Assembly (NCBI RefSeq): GCF_040327995.1
Contig: NZ_JBEPIJ010000014.1
Location: 1-64,000 of the forward strand
Source: Solimonas thermocellulolyticum
GTDB lineage: Bacteria; Pseudomonadota; Gammaproteobacteria; Nevskiales; Nevskiaceae
Direction: 5' to 3'
Length of the DNA stretch: 64,000 bases
The notes beneath the pieces were generated by a model. It ran no database searches and was not told the DNA's origin. It was given only the letters and a program-made list of their open reading frames with translations. Position 1 is the first letter of the stretch; each line of letters starts with the position of its first letter. A program made the position numbers and the translations under genes. Of this stretch, positions 20,937-30,784 are shown one piece after another.

Positions 20937-21264
20937 CGACACGCACGCCATTCCGGTGTTCGCTGAGGGTGAAACCGTAGGTCACTTCCCCCGGCGCAGC
21001 CGGTCGCGGCCAGGATGCGTCTGCAAGCTCCAGCACGAGCCGACGGCGCGCCTCGCACACGATGACCGTCCCAACCAGGTAGGGCGTGCCGGAGGCGTCA
21101 CACCAGGCGAGGCACCGGCCCAGGGGCGCCTCATCGTCGAGTGACGGCTCGACCTCCATCCACCTGCGGATCAGGCGGGGCTGGGTCAGTACGGCCCATA
21201 ATCGATCGGGCGGCGCCTCGATCCAGTGGGATTTTTCGACGATCACCGGCTCTGGCGTGTTCAT
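20937..21264 (-). pseudogene. SRPBCC (AHSA1-like) gene, 3' truncated
   Basis: From ATG 21264 the frame encodes a START-like SRPBCC domain (IVEKSHWIEAPPDRLWAVLT, then RRWMEVEPS, LVLELADASW, GFTLSEHRNGVRV). After about 109 codons homology ends at a junction with the recombinase-partner fragment; the frame then runs on out of register through that fragment to 20710. The normal C-terminal helix is lost, so the product is probably non-functional. Last member of the TetR-controlled operon. Confidence 0.75.
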
Positions 21265-21375
21265 TGGCGATCCTCCTTTGGTTCCCGGTCCTTGCGCGCC
21301 TTGGGGTAGATGGCATCTCATCGACCTTGGCATGACGTCTGCGCTTGCGTGCCTTATCGGTGGAGCGCAGGGCAG

Positions 21376-21911
<536 letters not shown>

Positions 21912-21915
<4 letters not shown>

Positions 21916-22328
21916 GAGCGGGCCTCCTGGCTTTCGAGGGTGTGGGGAGCGGAGTGATGCTCGTGGGCGATGAGCCACCGGTCATCGCGCTTGACGAACC
22001 CCAGGGTCAATCGGCAAACGGGTGAGGGCGAGCCACCGATGCGCAAGAGTCCCGTGGCGAAGGCCACATCGTGCCCGGCGGTCACGCGCAGGTCCTCGAT
22101 GACGAAGAGATCCGGGTGCGGCGCGCCGTAGCGGAAGAACAGATCCCAGGTCCGGCGGTAGGCGTCGAGCCCGAGCGATTGCAGCGGCTCGGGCACGTCG
22201 AATATCACGATGTCCTCGGTGTGCTGCGCAAGGATGCCATCCAGGTCGCCCGCCTGGATAGCGCACTCCCAGCGGCGGATCACAGCCTCGATGTCGCCCG
22301 ACGCCGCCGATGCACCCGCAGCGTTCAT
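21912..22328 (-). CDS. NTF2-like/SnoaL-type protein
   Basis: A 138-residue NTF2-fold protein (SgcJ/EcaC-like) with DIEAVIRRWECAIQAGDLDG, HTEDIVIFDVPEPLQS and a terminal RLTLGFVKRDDRWLIAHEHH. These act as small enzymes or ligand binders; substrate unknown. Overlaps both neighbours by four bases, so co-translated. Confidence 0.85.
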
Positions 22329-22777
22329 GGCGTGGGGATCTCCGCTTCCACCAAGCGAGTGAGCAGGTCGAAGGACTGCTGCCAACCCATGCGGCAGGCC
22401 TCGGGGGGGACCGCATCGGGCAGCCCTGCCTGCTCCACCGTCAGTTCGGTGCCGCAGGACACGGCGCGCAAGGTATAGGTGGTCAACATTTCGCCGGGCA
22501 GCCCTGGGTCGTCGAAGCGATCGGTGGCCACGAGCTTTTCGTTCGGCACGACCTCGCGGTAGGCCCCACCGAAGCTGTGGCGCTGCCCATTGCCCAAGTT
22601 GATGAAGCTCATGCGGTAACGCCCGCCGACCCGAAGGTCGAGTTCGTGCACCTCGGCCACGAAGCCATCGGGCGGATTCCATTTGACGATCGCGGCCGAC
22701 ACGGTCAGTGCCCGCCACAGGCGCTCGGGCGGGCAGCGAAAGACGCGCACCTGGGTCAGGGTATACGGCATGGTCAT
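22325..22777 (-). CDS. SRPBCC protein, AHSA1-like
   Basis: A 150-residue START-superfamily protein of the activator-of-Hsp90-like class: VFRCPPERLWRALT, IVKWNPPDGFVAEVHELDLR, GGRYRMSFINLGNGQ and a C-terminal helix GWQQSFDLLTRLVEAE. A GAGGAG site precedes the ATG at 22777. Often co-occurs with TetR regulators and VOC proteins in small stress or detoxification operons. Confidence 0.87.
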   Translation of the reverse strand: MTMPYTLTQVRVFRCPPERLWRALTVSAAIVKWNPPDGFVAEVHELDLRVGGRYRMSFINLGNGQRHSFGGAYREVVPNEKLVATDRFDDPGLPGEMLTTYTLRAVSCGTELTVEQAGLPDAVPPEACRMGWQQSFDLLTRLVEAEIPTP

Positions 22778-23445
22778 CTCCTCTTCGATGGCGGATGGCG
22801 GGTTGGGAAACGAGTCGCAAGACTCGCGTTGTTGCGCGCCTCGTTGCGGCGAACCGGTAAAAGCCCCTCGACATAGCGCTTGAGATGCGCGATGGCCTCG
22901 AGTGCTGCCCGAGGATCGTTCAAGGCTTTGGCGAGCACGAAGCCGCCTTGCAGCACGGCCTGGATGTGGCGGGCCAGGCTCTCGGCACTCCAGTCGGCCT
23001 TGGGCGCGTACCGGGCCCGGGCCGCCTCGATGGTGGGTACGAGCGTTTGTGCGTGGGCCTCGATGCCCGCGCCGCAGGCGGCCTGCAGGGCCGGGTGGCT
23101 GGCAAAGGTCTCTTGCACCAGGGTGCCGAGCAGGCAGGTGAACTCGGGCAGCTCGCCGCGCACCCGTGCTGCGCGGAAGTCCAGGTAGGCCAGCAGCCGC
23201 GCGCGCGGGTCCTCGACCTGCCAGTACGGTGCGGCTTCGAACAACGCGCCGGTGCGTGTGTTCCAGTGCTCGACGGCCGCCAGCGCCGCGGCTTCCTTGC
23301 TGTCGAAGTGGTGGAAGAACGCGCCCTTGGTGACGCAGGCGGCCCGGCAAAGGTCATCGACCGTGGTGGCGGTGTAGCCCTTTTCGCGAAACGTGCGCAG
23401 GGCGACATCGAGCAAACGGGTGCGGGCGCTTTCGGCATCAGCCAT
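22774..23445 (-). CDS. TetR-family repressor
   Basis: A 223-residue regulator: N-terminal HTH (ARTRLLDVALRTFREKGY, TTVDDLCRAACVTKGAFFHH) and a helical ligand domain. First gene of the operon running to 20937; stop overlaps the next start by ATGA. Two operator-like palindromes sit just upstream over its own promoter, so autorepression is expected, with induction of the downstream SRPBCC/NTF2/VOC genes by an unknown ligand. Confidence 0.92.
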   Translation of the reverse strand: MADAESARTRLLDVALRTFREKGYTATTVDDLCRAACVTKGAFFHHFDSKEAAALAAVEHWNTRTGALFEAAPYWQVEDPRARLLAYLDFRAARVRGELPEFTCLLGTLVQETFASHPALQAACGAGIEAHAQTLVPTIEAARARYAPKADWSAESLARHIQAVLQGGFVLAKALNDPRAALEAIAHLKRYVEGLLPVRRNEARNNASLATRFPTRHPPSKRR

Positions 23446-23450
23446 TGCAA

Positions 23451-23504
23451 CATACCAACCGGTTGGTGTTCTATAAACATACCGATTGGTTGGTATGGTG
23501 TCAA
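23451..23504 (-). promoter_or_regulatory. tetR operon promoter with two operators
   Basis: On the minus strand TTGACA (23499-23504) and TATGTT (23476-23481) are 17 bases apart, a strong sigma-70 promoter. Two related 20-base dyads overlap it: CATACCGATTGGTTGGTATG (23478-23497) in the spacer, and CATACCAACCGGTTGGTGTT (23451-23470) downstream of the -10, spaced 27 bases start to start. The core ACCAACCGGTTGGT is a perfect palindrome. Likely TetR binding sites. Confidence 0.85.
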
Positions 23505-23562
23505 GGCCGCGCCGGTGAAGCCTTCACCTGCTCAGGCTGGGTCCGCGCGGTAGAGGCCTGCG

Positions 23563-24048
23563 CTACCGACCCGGCGCAAACCCCAGCAGCCGGCGCTGTT
23601 CGGCCCAATCCCGTGGCAGCAGCTCATGCCTCCCGCGCAGTGTTTGCAGATTCAGATGGCGCGGCTGGCGCCCGTCCAGGATGGCCTCGACGATGTCGGG
23701 GGCCAGCAGGGTCAAGCGCAGCACCTCGGCCACCCAGCCGGGCTCCAGCTTCAGAGCAAGGGCCAGGTCGGTCGCCGTGGCATAGCGCCCCTCCTCGAGC
23801 AGCCGCTTCCAGTAGAAGGCCTTGCCCAGCGTCTTGATCATCGGCGCATCCAGCCCGCCCACCGATTGCGCGGTGGTCCCGGGCGTGGGCGGGATCAGGA
23901 GCTTGCGGTTGTGCCGGCGCTTGATCGTCAGCGGCACCACGGTCACCCGCTGGCTGCCGCTGACGTAGCTGCGGGCATCGGCGCCGACTTCGACCCGGAT
24001 CACGCGGCGGCGGGAGTTCGGCACGGGATCGGAAGACGCCTGGGTCAT
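23563..24048 (-). CDS. Recombinase-associated protein of unknown function
   Basis: A 161-residue protein with a basic N-terminal part (RVTVVPLTIKRRHNRKLLIP) and a C-terminal helical region containing an HTH-like stretch (ATATDLALALKLEPGWVAEV, then LTLLAPDIVEAILDGRQP). Its ATG overlaps the stop of the upstream serine recombinase, a common pairing in proteobacterial mobile elements. A second, fragmentary copy of its C-terminus is at 20814-20936. Probably DNA binding; no role is established. Confidence 0.7.
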   Translation of the reverse strand: MTQASSDPVPNSRRRVIRVEVGADARSYVSGSQRVTVVPLTIKRRHNRKLLIPPTPGTTAQSVGGLDAPMIKTLGKAFYWKRLLEEGRYATATDLALALKLEPGWVAEVLRLTLLAPDIVEAILDGRQPRHLNLQTLRGRHELLPRDWAEQRRLLGFAPGR

Positions 24049-25382
24049 GCCAAGGCCTCCTCGGCACTCGCGCGGCACTCCTCGACCAAGGGATGCGCGC
24101 CGATCTCGGGCCCCAGTCCCAGCCAGCCGTCCTCGCGCCAGAGGATGTCGAGCCCGTGCTCATGCAGTTGCACCCGCTCGATCAGCAGCCGCGCGATGCG
24201 TTGCTGCTCGGCCGGGAACAACTGTGACCACACCTCCCCGATGCGGCGCATCGCCACCACCACCTGCGCTTCGTCGAGGGCGGCACCCGCCGGGTGGCGC
24301 TGGCACGCCCGCCAGGTGCCGATCAGCACTTCCGGTGCCGACAGTGCTGCGTGGATCTGCGCGAGGACCGCGTTTTCGATCTCGGCGGCGGGCAGATGAC
24401 CGACGTCCACAGCGCCCGGCGCCAGGCTCGCGCCTGCGTTGCGGCGCTTGTGCAGATAGGGGACGTAGTAGCGATAGAGGCGTCCGCTCTTCTTCTTGAC
24501 GAAGGTGTGCAGCATGCGCTGCCCGTCGGGCGCGAACAGCAGCCCGGCGAGCAAGGCCGGATGCTGGGCGCGGTGTTCGCGCGGCGCCTGTTTGCGGCGC
24601 TCGATGAACGCGTGCGCGGCGTCCCATAGATCTTGGGGCACGATGGCGTCGTGCTGGCCGGGATACCAGGTGCCGTGGTTGCGGATCTCGCCCAGGTAGA
24701 TCCGGTTGCGCAACAAGGCGAAGATGTATTGCTGGTCGATCGGGCGGCCCGTGCGCTGGCGTCCGCCCTGAGTCACCCAGGCCTTGGTCCTGTGGCCTTC
24801 GATGGCCAGCTCCCGCACCAGCCGCGCCCCCGAGCCATGCTCGGCATAGCGCCGGAAGATGTCGCGCACCAGCGCCGCTTCGCGCTCGTTGACGACGAGC
24901 TTGCGCTCGATGACGTCATAGCCCAGCGGCGGCATGCCGCCCATCCACATGCCCTTCGCCTTGGAGGCGGCGATCTTGTCGCGGATGCGCTCGCCGGTGA
25001 CCTCGCGCTCGAACTGCGCGAAGGACAGCAGGATGTTGAGCGTGAGCCGCCCCATCGAGGTCGTGGTGTTGAACTGCTGCGTGACCGCCACGAAAGAGAC
25101 ACCGTTGCGGTCGAACACCTCCACCAGTTTGGCGAAGTCGGCCAGGCTGCGCGTGAGGCGGTCGATCTTGTAGACGACCACAATGTCGATGCGGCCGGCC
25201 TCGATGTCGGCCAGCAGCCGCTTGAGCGCCGGGCGGTCGAGGTTGCCGCCGGAGTACCCGCCGTCGTCATAGCCGTCTTCGACGGCGATCCAGCCCTCGT
25301 GGCGCTGACTGGCAATGTAGGCCAGCCCGGCGTCGCGTTGGACCTCCAGGCTGTTGTATTCCTGGTCGAGCCCTTCGTCGCT
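24045..25382 (-). pseudogene. Large serine recombinase lacking its catalytic N-terminus
   Basis: The frame is open from the stop at 24045 to about 25382 and starts inside the resolvase domain with SDEGLDQEYNSLEVQRD, GYDDGGYSGGNLDRPALKRL, VYKIDRLTRSLADF, then the recombinase domain and zinc-ribbon-like region. The family N-terminus ending YxRKS, which holds the serine nucleophile, is missing: at 25382 the sequence switches to IS3 transposase. An internal ATG at 25181 could only yield a shorter, catalytically dead protein. Confidence 0.85.
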
Positions 25383-25996
25383 GATCCAGCACGCGCGTTA
25401 CGTACTCGCCGCCGATGCCGTGATCCACTGCGATGTCCACGCACTCGTGGCTGAAGTCGTCGGTGATCGTCAGGCACTTGATGCGCCGACCACTGGCCAA
25501 GCTGTCGCTGACGAAGTCCATGCTCCAGACCTCGTTGATCGTCTCGCAGCGGTGCAGCGGCACGCGTTCGAGCCGCAGCCGCTTACTGCCCCGGCGTTTG
25601 CGCACCGCCAGGTCAGCCAACCGATACAGCCGGTACACGCGCTTGTCGTTGATCGCCGTACCGTCGGCTCGCAGCAGGTCGCCGATGCACCGGTAGCCGA
25701 AGCGCCTGCGCTCGTGCGCCAGCTGCGTGATGCGCTGGCTCATGTGCCGATCCGCCTCGGCTCGCAGAGGCGGGTGGCGCCAGCTGTCGCGCGACAGACC
25801 CACCAAGGTGCACGCCCGTCGTTCGCTGATCGAGGTCTCTTGCAGCATCTTGCCCACCGCCTGTCTCTTGGCCGGTGGGCTCAGCACTTTACCCCGAAGG
25901 CCACCTTCAGCGCTTCGTTGTCCAGGGCTGCCTCGGCCAGCAGCTTCTTCAGCCTGGCGTTCTCCGCTTCCAGCTCGCGCAGCCGCTTCGCGTCGC
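25382..25996 (-). mobile_element. IS3-family remnant (orfA end plus 5' part of orfB)
   Basis: Near 25995-25881 lies the C-terminus of an OrfA (KRLRELEAENARLKKLLAEA, stop at 25881). It is followed by an OrfB N-terminal region (KRQAVGKMLQETSISERRAC, RRFGYRCIGDLLRADG) that enters the DDE domain (SMDFVSDSLASGRRIKCLTI) and is cut after GGEYVTRVLDQ, before the second catalytic Asp. Both ends are missing, so the element is dead. It is fused to the serine recombinase on the left and to an ISL3 end on the right. Confidence 0.82.
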
Positions 25997-26201
25997 GGCT
26001 CTATGCCGTTTTGTGTGGAAACGCTTCGCGTCATGTCGGCATGGCTGGCGCGAACGGACTGGCCGGCAGGTGCCTGAGCTTGGACATGCGCAGGTAGGCG
26101 ATGGCGATGAAGTTCTGGCTCGTCCTGAAGCCGCGCGCGGCGCGCTTGGCCTGTTGCAGCAACCCGTTCATGGCTTCGACGAAGGCGTTGCTGCGGTGAT
26201 C
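25997..26201 (-). mobile_element. ISL3-family transposase 3' remnant
   Basis: The minus-strand frame ending at 26031 gives SNAFVEAMNGLLQQAKRAAR and GFRTSQNFIAIAYLRMSKLR, the C-terminus of an ISL3 transposase. The outer edge at 25997 reads GGCTCTATGCCGTTTTGTGT, which resembles ISL3 terminal repeats beginning GGCTCT. The 5' part is missing: at 26202 the IS21 element begins, and no ISL3 sequence resumes on its far side. Confidence 0.72.
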
Positions 26202-26322
26202 GACTGTTGCCGCTCGCTGAAAACTGACCAGCAAATCGAGGATCTGCTCGCGGAAAATTGACCAGGGTGTTCCGACCTAGCCTGCGGGGTTTAAAGCCCA
26301 GCAGGGAGACGAGGTGCACCCC

Positions 26323-27794
26323 ATGGCGACATACGCGAAAGTCCGCAGGATGCGGCTGCGGGACGGGCTATCGATCAGCGAGATCGCACGCCGCACGAGC
26401 CTGTCGAGAAACACGATCAAGACGTGGCTGCGGGAGCCGACCCGCAGCGAGATGAAGTACCGGCGCCCTGCCGGCCCCAAGAAGATCACGGACCACGAGC
26501 AGTGGCTGCGCTAGGCACTGGAGGCCGATTCGCGTCGGCCACGGCGTGAGCGACGCACCGCGCTGAAGCTGCATGCACAGCTCAAGGACCAGGGCTTCAC
26601 CGGCAGCTACGCGCGCGTCACCGAGTTTGTCCGTAAGTGGCGGCCGAGCTGGGCGCGATCAGCGCCCGAGCGGCCTATGTGCCGCTGACGTTTACCTGGG
26701 GCGAGGCCTTCCAGTTTGACTGGAGCGAGGAGCACCTCGTGATCGGCGGGATCTGGCGCAAGGTGCAGCTGGCGCACATGAAGCTGTGCGCCTCCCGCGC
26801 CTTCTGGCTCGTGGCCTACCCGAGTCAGGGCCACGAGATGCTCTTCGACGCGCACACCCGCTGCCTGACCGGCCTGGGCGGGGTCGCCCGGCGCGGCATC
26901 TACGACAACATGAAGACGGCGGTCGACCAGATCCCGCGCAAGGATCGTGGGCGCGTCGTCAACGCGCGCTTCACCGCGATGACGGCGCACTATCTGTTCG
27001 ATCCCGACTTCTGCAACGTCGCCTCCGGCTGGGAGAAGGGTCGCGTCGAGAAAGGCGTGCAGGATGCCCGTCGCCGGATCTGGCTCGACGCCACGCAGCA
27101 GCGATTCGGCAGCTTCGCCGAGCTCAATGTCTGGCTGGCGACCCAGTGCATGGAGGCCTGGTCAGCGCCGCACCCGGACTTCTCCGGCATGACCATCCGG
27201 GAGGCCTGGGAGCACGAGCAGCCACAGCTGATGCCGATGCCCACACCGTTTGAAGGATCCGTCGAGCTGCCGGCGCGGGTGTCGAGCACGAGTCTGGTGT
27301 CGGTCTCCCGTAACCGTTACTCGGTGCCGTGTCGGCTTGCGGGGCATCGCGTCAGCGTGCGGCTGTATCCCGAGCGCGTCGTCATCGTCGCCGATCAGAG
27401 CGTCGTGGCCGAGCATGCCCGCGCCGTCGATCGCGACCACGTCATCTACGACTGGCAGCACTACCTGCCGCTGATCGAGCGCAAGCCCGGTGCGCTGCGA
27501 AACGGCGCGCCGTTTGCCGATCTGCCGGACCCGCTGCAACGGCTGCGTCGGGCGCTGCTCAAACGCGACGGCGGCGACAAGGTCATGGCACAGGTGCTCA
27601 TGGCCGTGCTGGTCGCCGTCGAGCTGGTGCTCGACAGTGGCCGCCCCAGCGCCGAGCACGTGCTCAACGTCCTCGCACGACTCAGGCAAGGACCACCACC
27701 GCAATCGGTCGAGACCTCTCTGTGCGTCAAGGCGGCGCCGATTGCCGATACCGAGCGATACGACACGCTGCGTACGGAGGTGAGCCATGGCTGA
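26323..27794 (+). pseudogene. istA: IS21 transposase IstA, amber codon and frameshift
   Basis: ATG 26323 opens MATYAKVRRMRLRDGLSISE with an HTH, but TAG at 26512-26514 replaces the Gln expected in HEQWLRQALEAD. The same frame then continues to FVRKWR near 26640, where similarity shifts to another frame (AELGAISARAAYVPLTFTWG, FQFDWSEEHLVIGG) and runs intact through the DDE domain and C-terminus to 27794. Two lesions mean a full transposase is not made. The 385-codon downstream frame may still be expressed as a partial protein. Confidence 0.85.
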
Positions 27795-28590
27795 TCTGAT
27801 CAATGATCTGAAGCGGCTGCGTCTGTACGGCATGGCGGCCTACTATGCCGAGGGCCTGGAACAAGGCTCGACGACGGGCCTGACCAGCTACGAGACCCTG
27901 CTGGCGCAGCTGGTACAGGCTGAATCGACGGACCGGGCGATGCGCTCGATCCGCTACCAGATGCATGTCGCACGCTTTCCGATCCATCGCGATCTGGCCG
28001 GCTTCGACTTCGAGCAGTCGAAGGTCGACCGGCGACAGATCACGACCTTTGCCACGACCGCCTTCACCGAGAAGGCCGAGAATATCGTGCTGATCGGCGG
28101 TACTGGCACCGGCAAGACGCATCTGGCCACGGCGCTGGGGATCGAAGCCGTCGCTCGCCATGGCAAGCGGGTGCGCTTCTACTCGACCATCGAACTGGTT
28201 AACAGGCTGGAGAAGGAGAAGGCCGCTGGCAGGGCCGGCCGTCTGGCGCACCAGCTGATGCACCTGGATCTCGTGATCCTCGATGAGCTGGGCTACTTGC
28301 CGTTTTCGCAGGCCGGCGGCGCGCTGCTGTTTCACCTGCTATCGAAGCTCTACGAGCACACCAGCGTGATCATCACGACCAATCTGGGCTTCGCCGAATG
28401 GGCGTCCGTCTTCGGCGATCCGAAGATGACCACGGCGCTGCTGGATCGACTGACGCATCACTGCCACATCGTCCAGACCGGCAACGAGTCCTACCGCTTC
28501 CGTCACAGCAGTCACACCGCCAAAGCGCGCATCAAGTCCAGGGAGCAGGCCAAGACCCGGCCACAGGAGGAAACCGACGAGACGATCTGA
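27787..28590 (+). CDS. istB: IS21 transposition helper ATPase IstB
   Basis: AAA+ ATPase that assists IstA. The 267-residue protein is intact with Walker A GGTGTGKTH (about 103-111), Walker B DLVILDELGYLPF and the conserved SVIITTNLGFAEW. Its start overlaps the end of istA by eight bases, the normal IS21 arrangement. Confidence 0.95.
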   Translation: MADLINDLKRLRLYGMAAYYAEGLEQGSTTGLTSYETLLAQLVQAESTDRAMRSIRYQMHVARFPIHRDLAGFDFEQSKVDRRQITTFATTAFTEKAENIVLIGGTGTGKTHLATALGIEAVARHGKRVRFYSTIELVNRLEKEKAAGRAGRLAHQLMHLDLVILDELGYLPFSQAGGALLFHLLSKLYEHTSVIITTNLGFAEWASVFGDPKMTTALLDRLTHHCHIVQTGNESYRFRHSSHTAKARIKSREQAKTRPQEETDETI

Positions 28591-28744
28591 CAACCGGCGA
28601 TAGAATCAAACCACGCCGGCAGCATCCGCCGCCGGCCTCCATCCCTGGTCAATTTTCAACGAGCAGTGATGGTCAATTTTCGGTGAGCGCCAACAGTCCT
28701 CGTGCCCGTATCTGCTGTTGGTCTCAAGGAACCGCGAGGCGAGA

Positions 28745-30421
28745 TCACCAAGGAGGCCGATGTGCCGGTTGGTCCACCGGCACGCGCGCCAGAGCAGCCC
28801 TCAGCGTGTCGTCGAATCGATTGGCATACTGGTCCGGAGACGAATTGCCGGCAAGATGGGCTTTGCGGAGTTTTCCCAGCACGCGCGCATTGGCTTCGCA
28901 CAGCCAGACCTCGACACCGCGTCTGCGCAGCGTCCCGATCGCTTCCTCCAGCGTCTGAATGCCCGTGATGTCCATGAACGGCACACGCCGAAGACGGATG
29001 ATCAGCACCTTCGGGTCGGCATGTATCTGAAGCAGCGCGCGCTCGAAGTTCTCCACCGCGCCGAAGAACATCGGCCCGTCGATCTCGTAGACCATTAGGC
29101 TTTGTGGCAGTCGTTCGATACCGTGCTGTTTCAACTCGGCCTGGAGATCCTGCGCGTGTGCCGGTCGCACCTCCACCGTTTCAGTCATTCGGCGCAGGAA
29201 ATGCAGAATGGCAAGGATCACGCCGACGTTGACGGCAACCACCAGATCCGCGAACACGGTGAGTAAAAAGGTGATCACCAGGATGACGCGGTCGGCGCTT
29301 GGCGCTGTCCTGAGCATGTGGACGAAGTGGCGGGCCTCGCTCATGTTCCAAGCCACGACGAACAGGATCGCCGCCAGCGCAGCCAGCGGAATGCTCGCTG
29401 CCAGCGGCGCCAGGAAGATCAGCACCGCGACCAGCGTCAGCACGTGAATCAAGCCTGCCAGCGGGCTGGTGGCCCCGTTTCGAATGTTTGTCGCTGTGCG
29501 GGCGATCGCTCCGGTGGCCGCAAATCCACCGAACAACGGTGCGGCGATGTTTGCGATGCCCTGGCCGACTAGTTCCTGATTCGAGTCGTGACGCGTGCCA
29601 GACATGCCGTCGGCGACCACCGCCGACAGCAGCGACTCAATCGCCCCCAGCATCGCGATAGTGAACGCCGGGCCGACCAGCGATACGACCTGCGAGATCG
29701 ACAAATCAGGCAGCGTCAGCGCCGGCAGCCCGGTTGGAATGCCGCCAAAAGCGCTGCCGATCGTGGCCACGCCGGCAGGCTGAAGCAGCGCGTGCAGAAC
29801 CGTGGCCGCCACCATCGCGACCAAGGGCCCGGGCACCCGCCGGACGCCGGGAATCCGCGGAGTGAACAGCACCAACGCCAGGCTCAATATCGCGAGGGCG
29901 GTGGTGCCGACATGCGCCTTCGGTAGCACCTGTACGAGATGCCAGAGCTTCTCGTGGAAGTGCTCGCCGCCGACCTTCGGCAAGCCGAAAAAGTCGGGCC
30001 ACTGCCCGACGAAGATGATCACACCGATGCCGGCGGTGAAGCCCCGTATGACCGGTGCCGGGATGAACTTGATGACACCGCCCATGCGCGCCAGACCCAT
30101 CGCCAGCAGCATGACGCCCGCTATCAGCGTGGCGACCTGCAGTCCAGCGATGCCGTACTTCGCCGTGATTCCGGCCAGGATGGCGATGAACGCGCCGGTG
30201 GGGCCGGCGATCTGCACGCGGCTGCCGCCCAGCAGCGACACCAGTGCGCCACCGACAATCGCGGTATACAGGCCCTGCTCGGGGCGGGCACCGGACGCGA
30301 TCGCGAAGGCCATCGCTAGCGGCAGGGCCACCACCCCGACGATGACACCGGCCACGATGTTCGGCATCCACTGATCGCGCGCGTACAACCCGGCGCGACG
30401 GGCTTCCAGCAGCGCAATCAT
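28745..30421 (-). CDS. SulP-family anion transporter with STAS domain
   Basis: A 558-residue inner-membrane transporter of the SulP (SLC26) family. The N-terminal two-thirds carries the multiple membrane helices with signature NIVAGVIVGVVALPLAMAFA, GPTGAFIAILAG and GSRVQIAG; the C-terminal STAS domain spans about 430-545 (VLIIRLRRVPFMDITGIQTL). Substrate may be sulfate, bicarbonate or another anion. It is intact, in the same orientation as and closely related to the decayed copy at 18513-19380. Confidence 0.92.
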   Translation of the reverse strand: MIALLEARRAGLYARDQWMPNIVAGVIVGVVALPLAMAFAIASGARPEQGLYTAIVGGALVSLLGGSRVQIAGPTGAFIAILAGITAKYGIAGLQVATLIAGVMLLAMGLARMGGVIKFIPAPVIRGFTAGIGVIIFVGQWPDFFGLPKVGGEHFHEKLWHLVQVLPKAHVGTTALAILSLALVLFTPRIPGVRRVPGPLVAMVAATVLHALLQPAGVATIGSAFGGIPTGLPALTLPDLSISQVVSLVGPAFTIAMLGAIESLLSAVVADGMSGTRHDSNQELVGQGIANIAAPLFGGFAATGAIARTATNIRNGATSPLAGLIHVLTLVAVLIFLAPLAASIPLAALAAILFVVAWNMSEARHFVHMLRTAPSADRVILVITFLLTVFADLVVAVNVGVILAILHFLRRMTETVEVRPAHAQDLQAELKQHGIERLPQSLMVYEIDGPMFFGAVENFERALLQIHADPKVLIIRLRRVPFMDITGIQTLEEAIGTLRRRGVEVWLCEANARVLGKLRKAHLAGNSSPDQYANRFDDTLRAALARVPVDQPAHRPPW

Positions 30422-30541
30422 GATGACTTTCCGCCGGCTGCGGACGTTACCCCCAGCCGTCTGCTCTCTAGCGGCCGCAATAAGCTGCGTGTCGACTTGA
30501 CCAGCCTTCTTCGCCGAACCGTTTCAGGAAGCCCGGGAACA

Positions 30542-30572
30542 TTAACATAAAACATACATTAAATTATAATGT
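30542..30572 (+). promoter_or_regulatory. Strong promoter with overlapping palindrome
   Basis: TTAACA (30542-30547), 17-base spacer, TATAAT (30565-30570), in an unusually AT-rich stretch. A perfect dyad ACATTA-N5-TAATGT (30556-30572) covers the -10. Directly upstream of the ribbon-helix-helix gene, so probably its autoregulatory operator. Confidence 0.8.
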
Positions 30573-30592
30573 CTTGAAGCGAGGAAAACTAG

Positions 30593-30784
30593 ATGGAGCT
30601 CAAGACCGCGCGGCTGACCGTGCTGATCGATCCGGCCAAGAAGAAAGCTTTCGAGGACCTGTGCGCGCAACAGGACGTGACGCCGTCCCAAGTCGTACGT
30701 CAGTTGATCCGCGACTACCTGCGGCACCACGGTGTCGCCTGGCAACCGAGCGGGCCGACCCGGGACGACGGACGCGCCGACTAG
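30593..30784 (+). CDS. Ribbon-helix-helix DNA-binding protein
   Basis: A 63-residue CopG/RHH-type protein: N-terminal strand TARLTVLIDPAKKKAF, then two helices with DVTPSQVVRQLIRDYLR. GAGGAAAA precedes the ATG. RHH proteins are often plasmid regulators or antitoxins, but no toxin gene follows: the next 276 bases have no convincing coding frame. The palindrome over its promoter suggests self-repression. Role unknown. Confidence 0.8.
   Translation: MELKTARLTVLIDPAKKKAFEDLCAQQDVTPSQVVRQLIRDYLRHHGVAWQPSGPTRDDGRAD

Larger units (their letters stand above)
26202..28698 (+). mobile_element. IS21-family insertion sequence
   Basis: About 2.5 kb bounded by inverted ends GACTGTTG (26202) and CAACAGTC (28698). 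Each end has two 19-bp repeats of the form TGGTCARTTTTCnnnGAGC: 26212-26230 and 26246-26264 on the left, 28646-28664 and 28670-28688 on the right. Inside are istA (broken) and istB. No matching target duplication is seen in the bases flanking either end, suggesting rearrangement after insertion. Confidence 0.88.
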
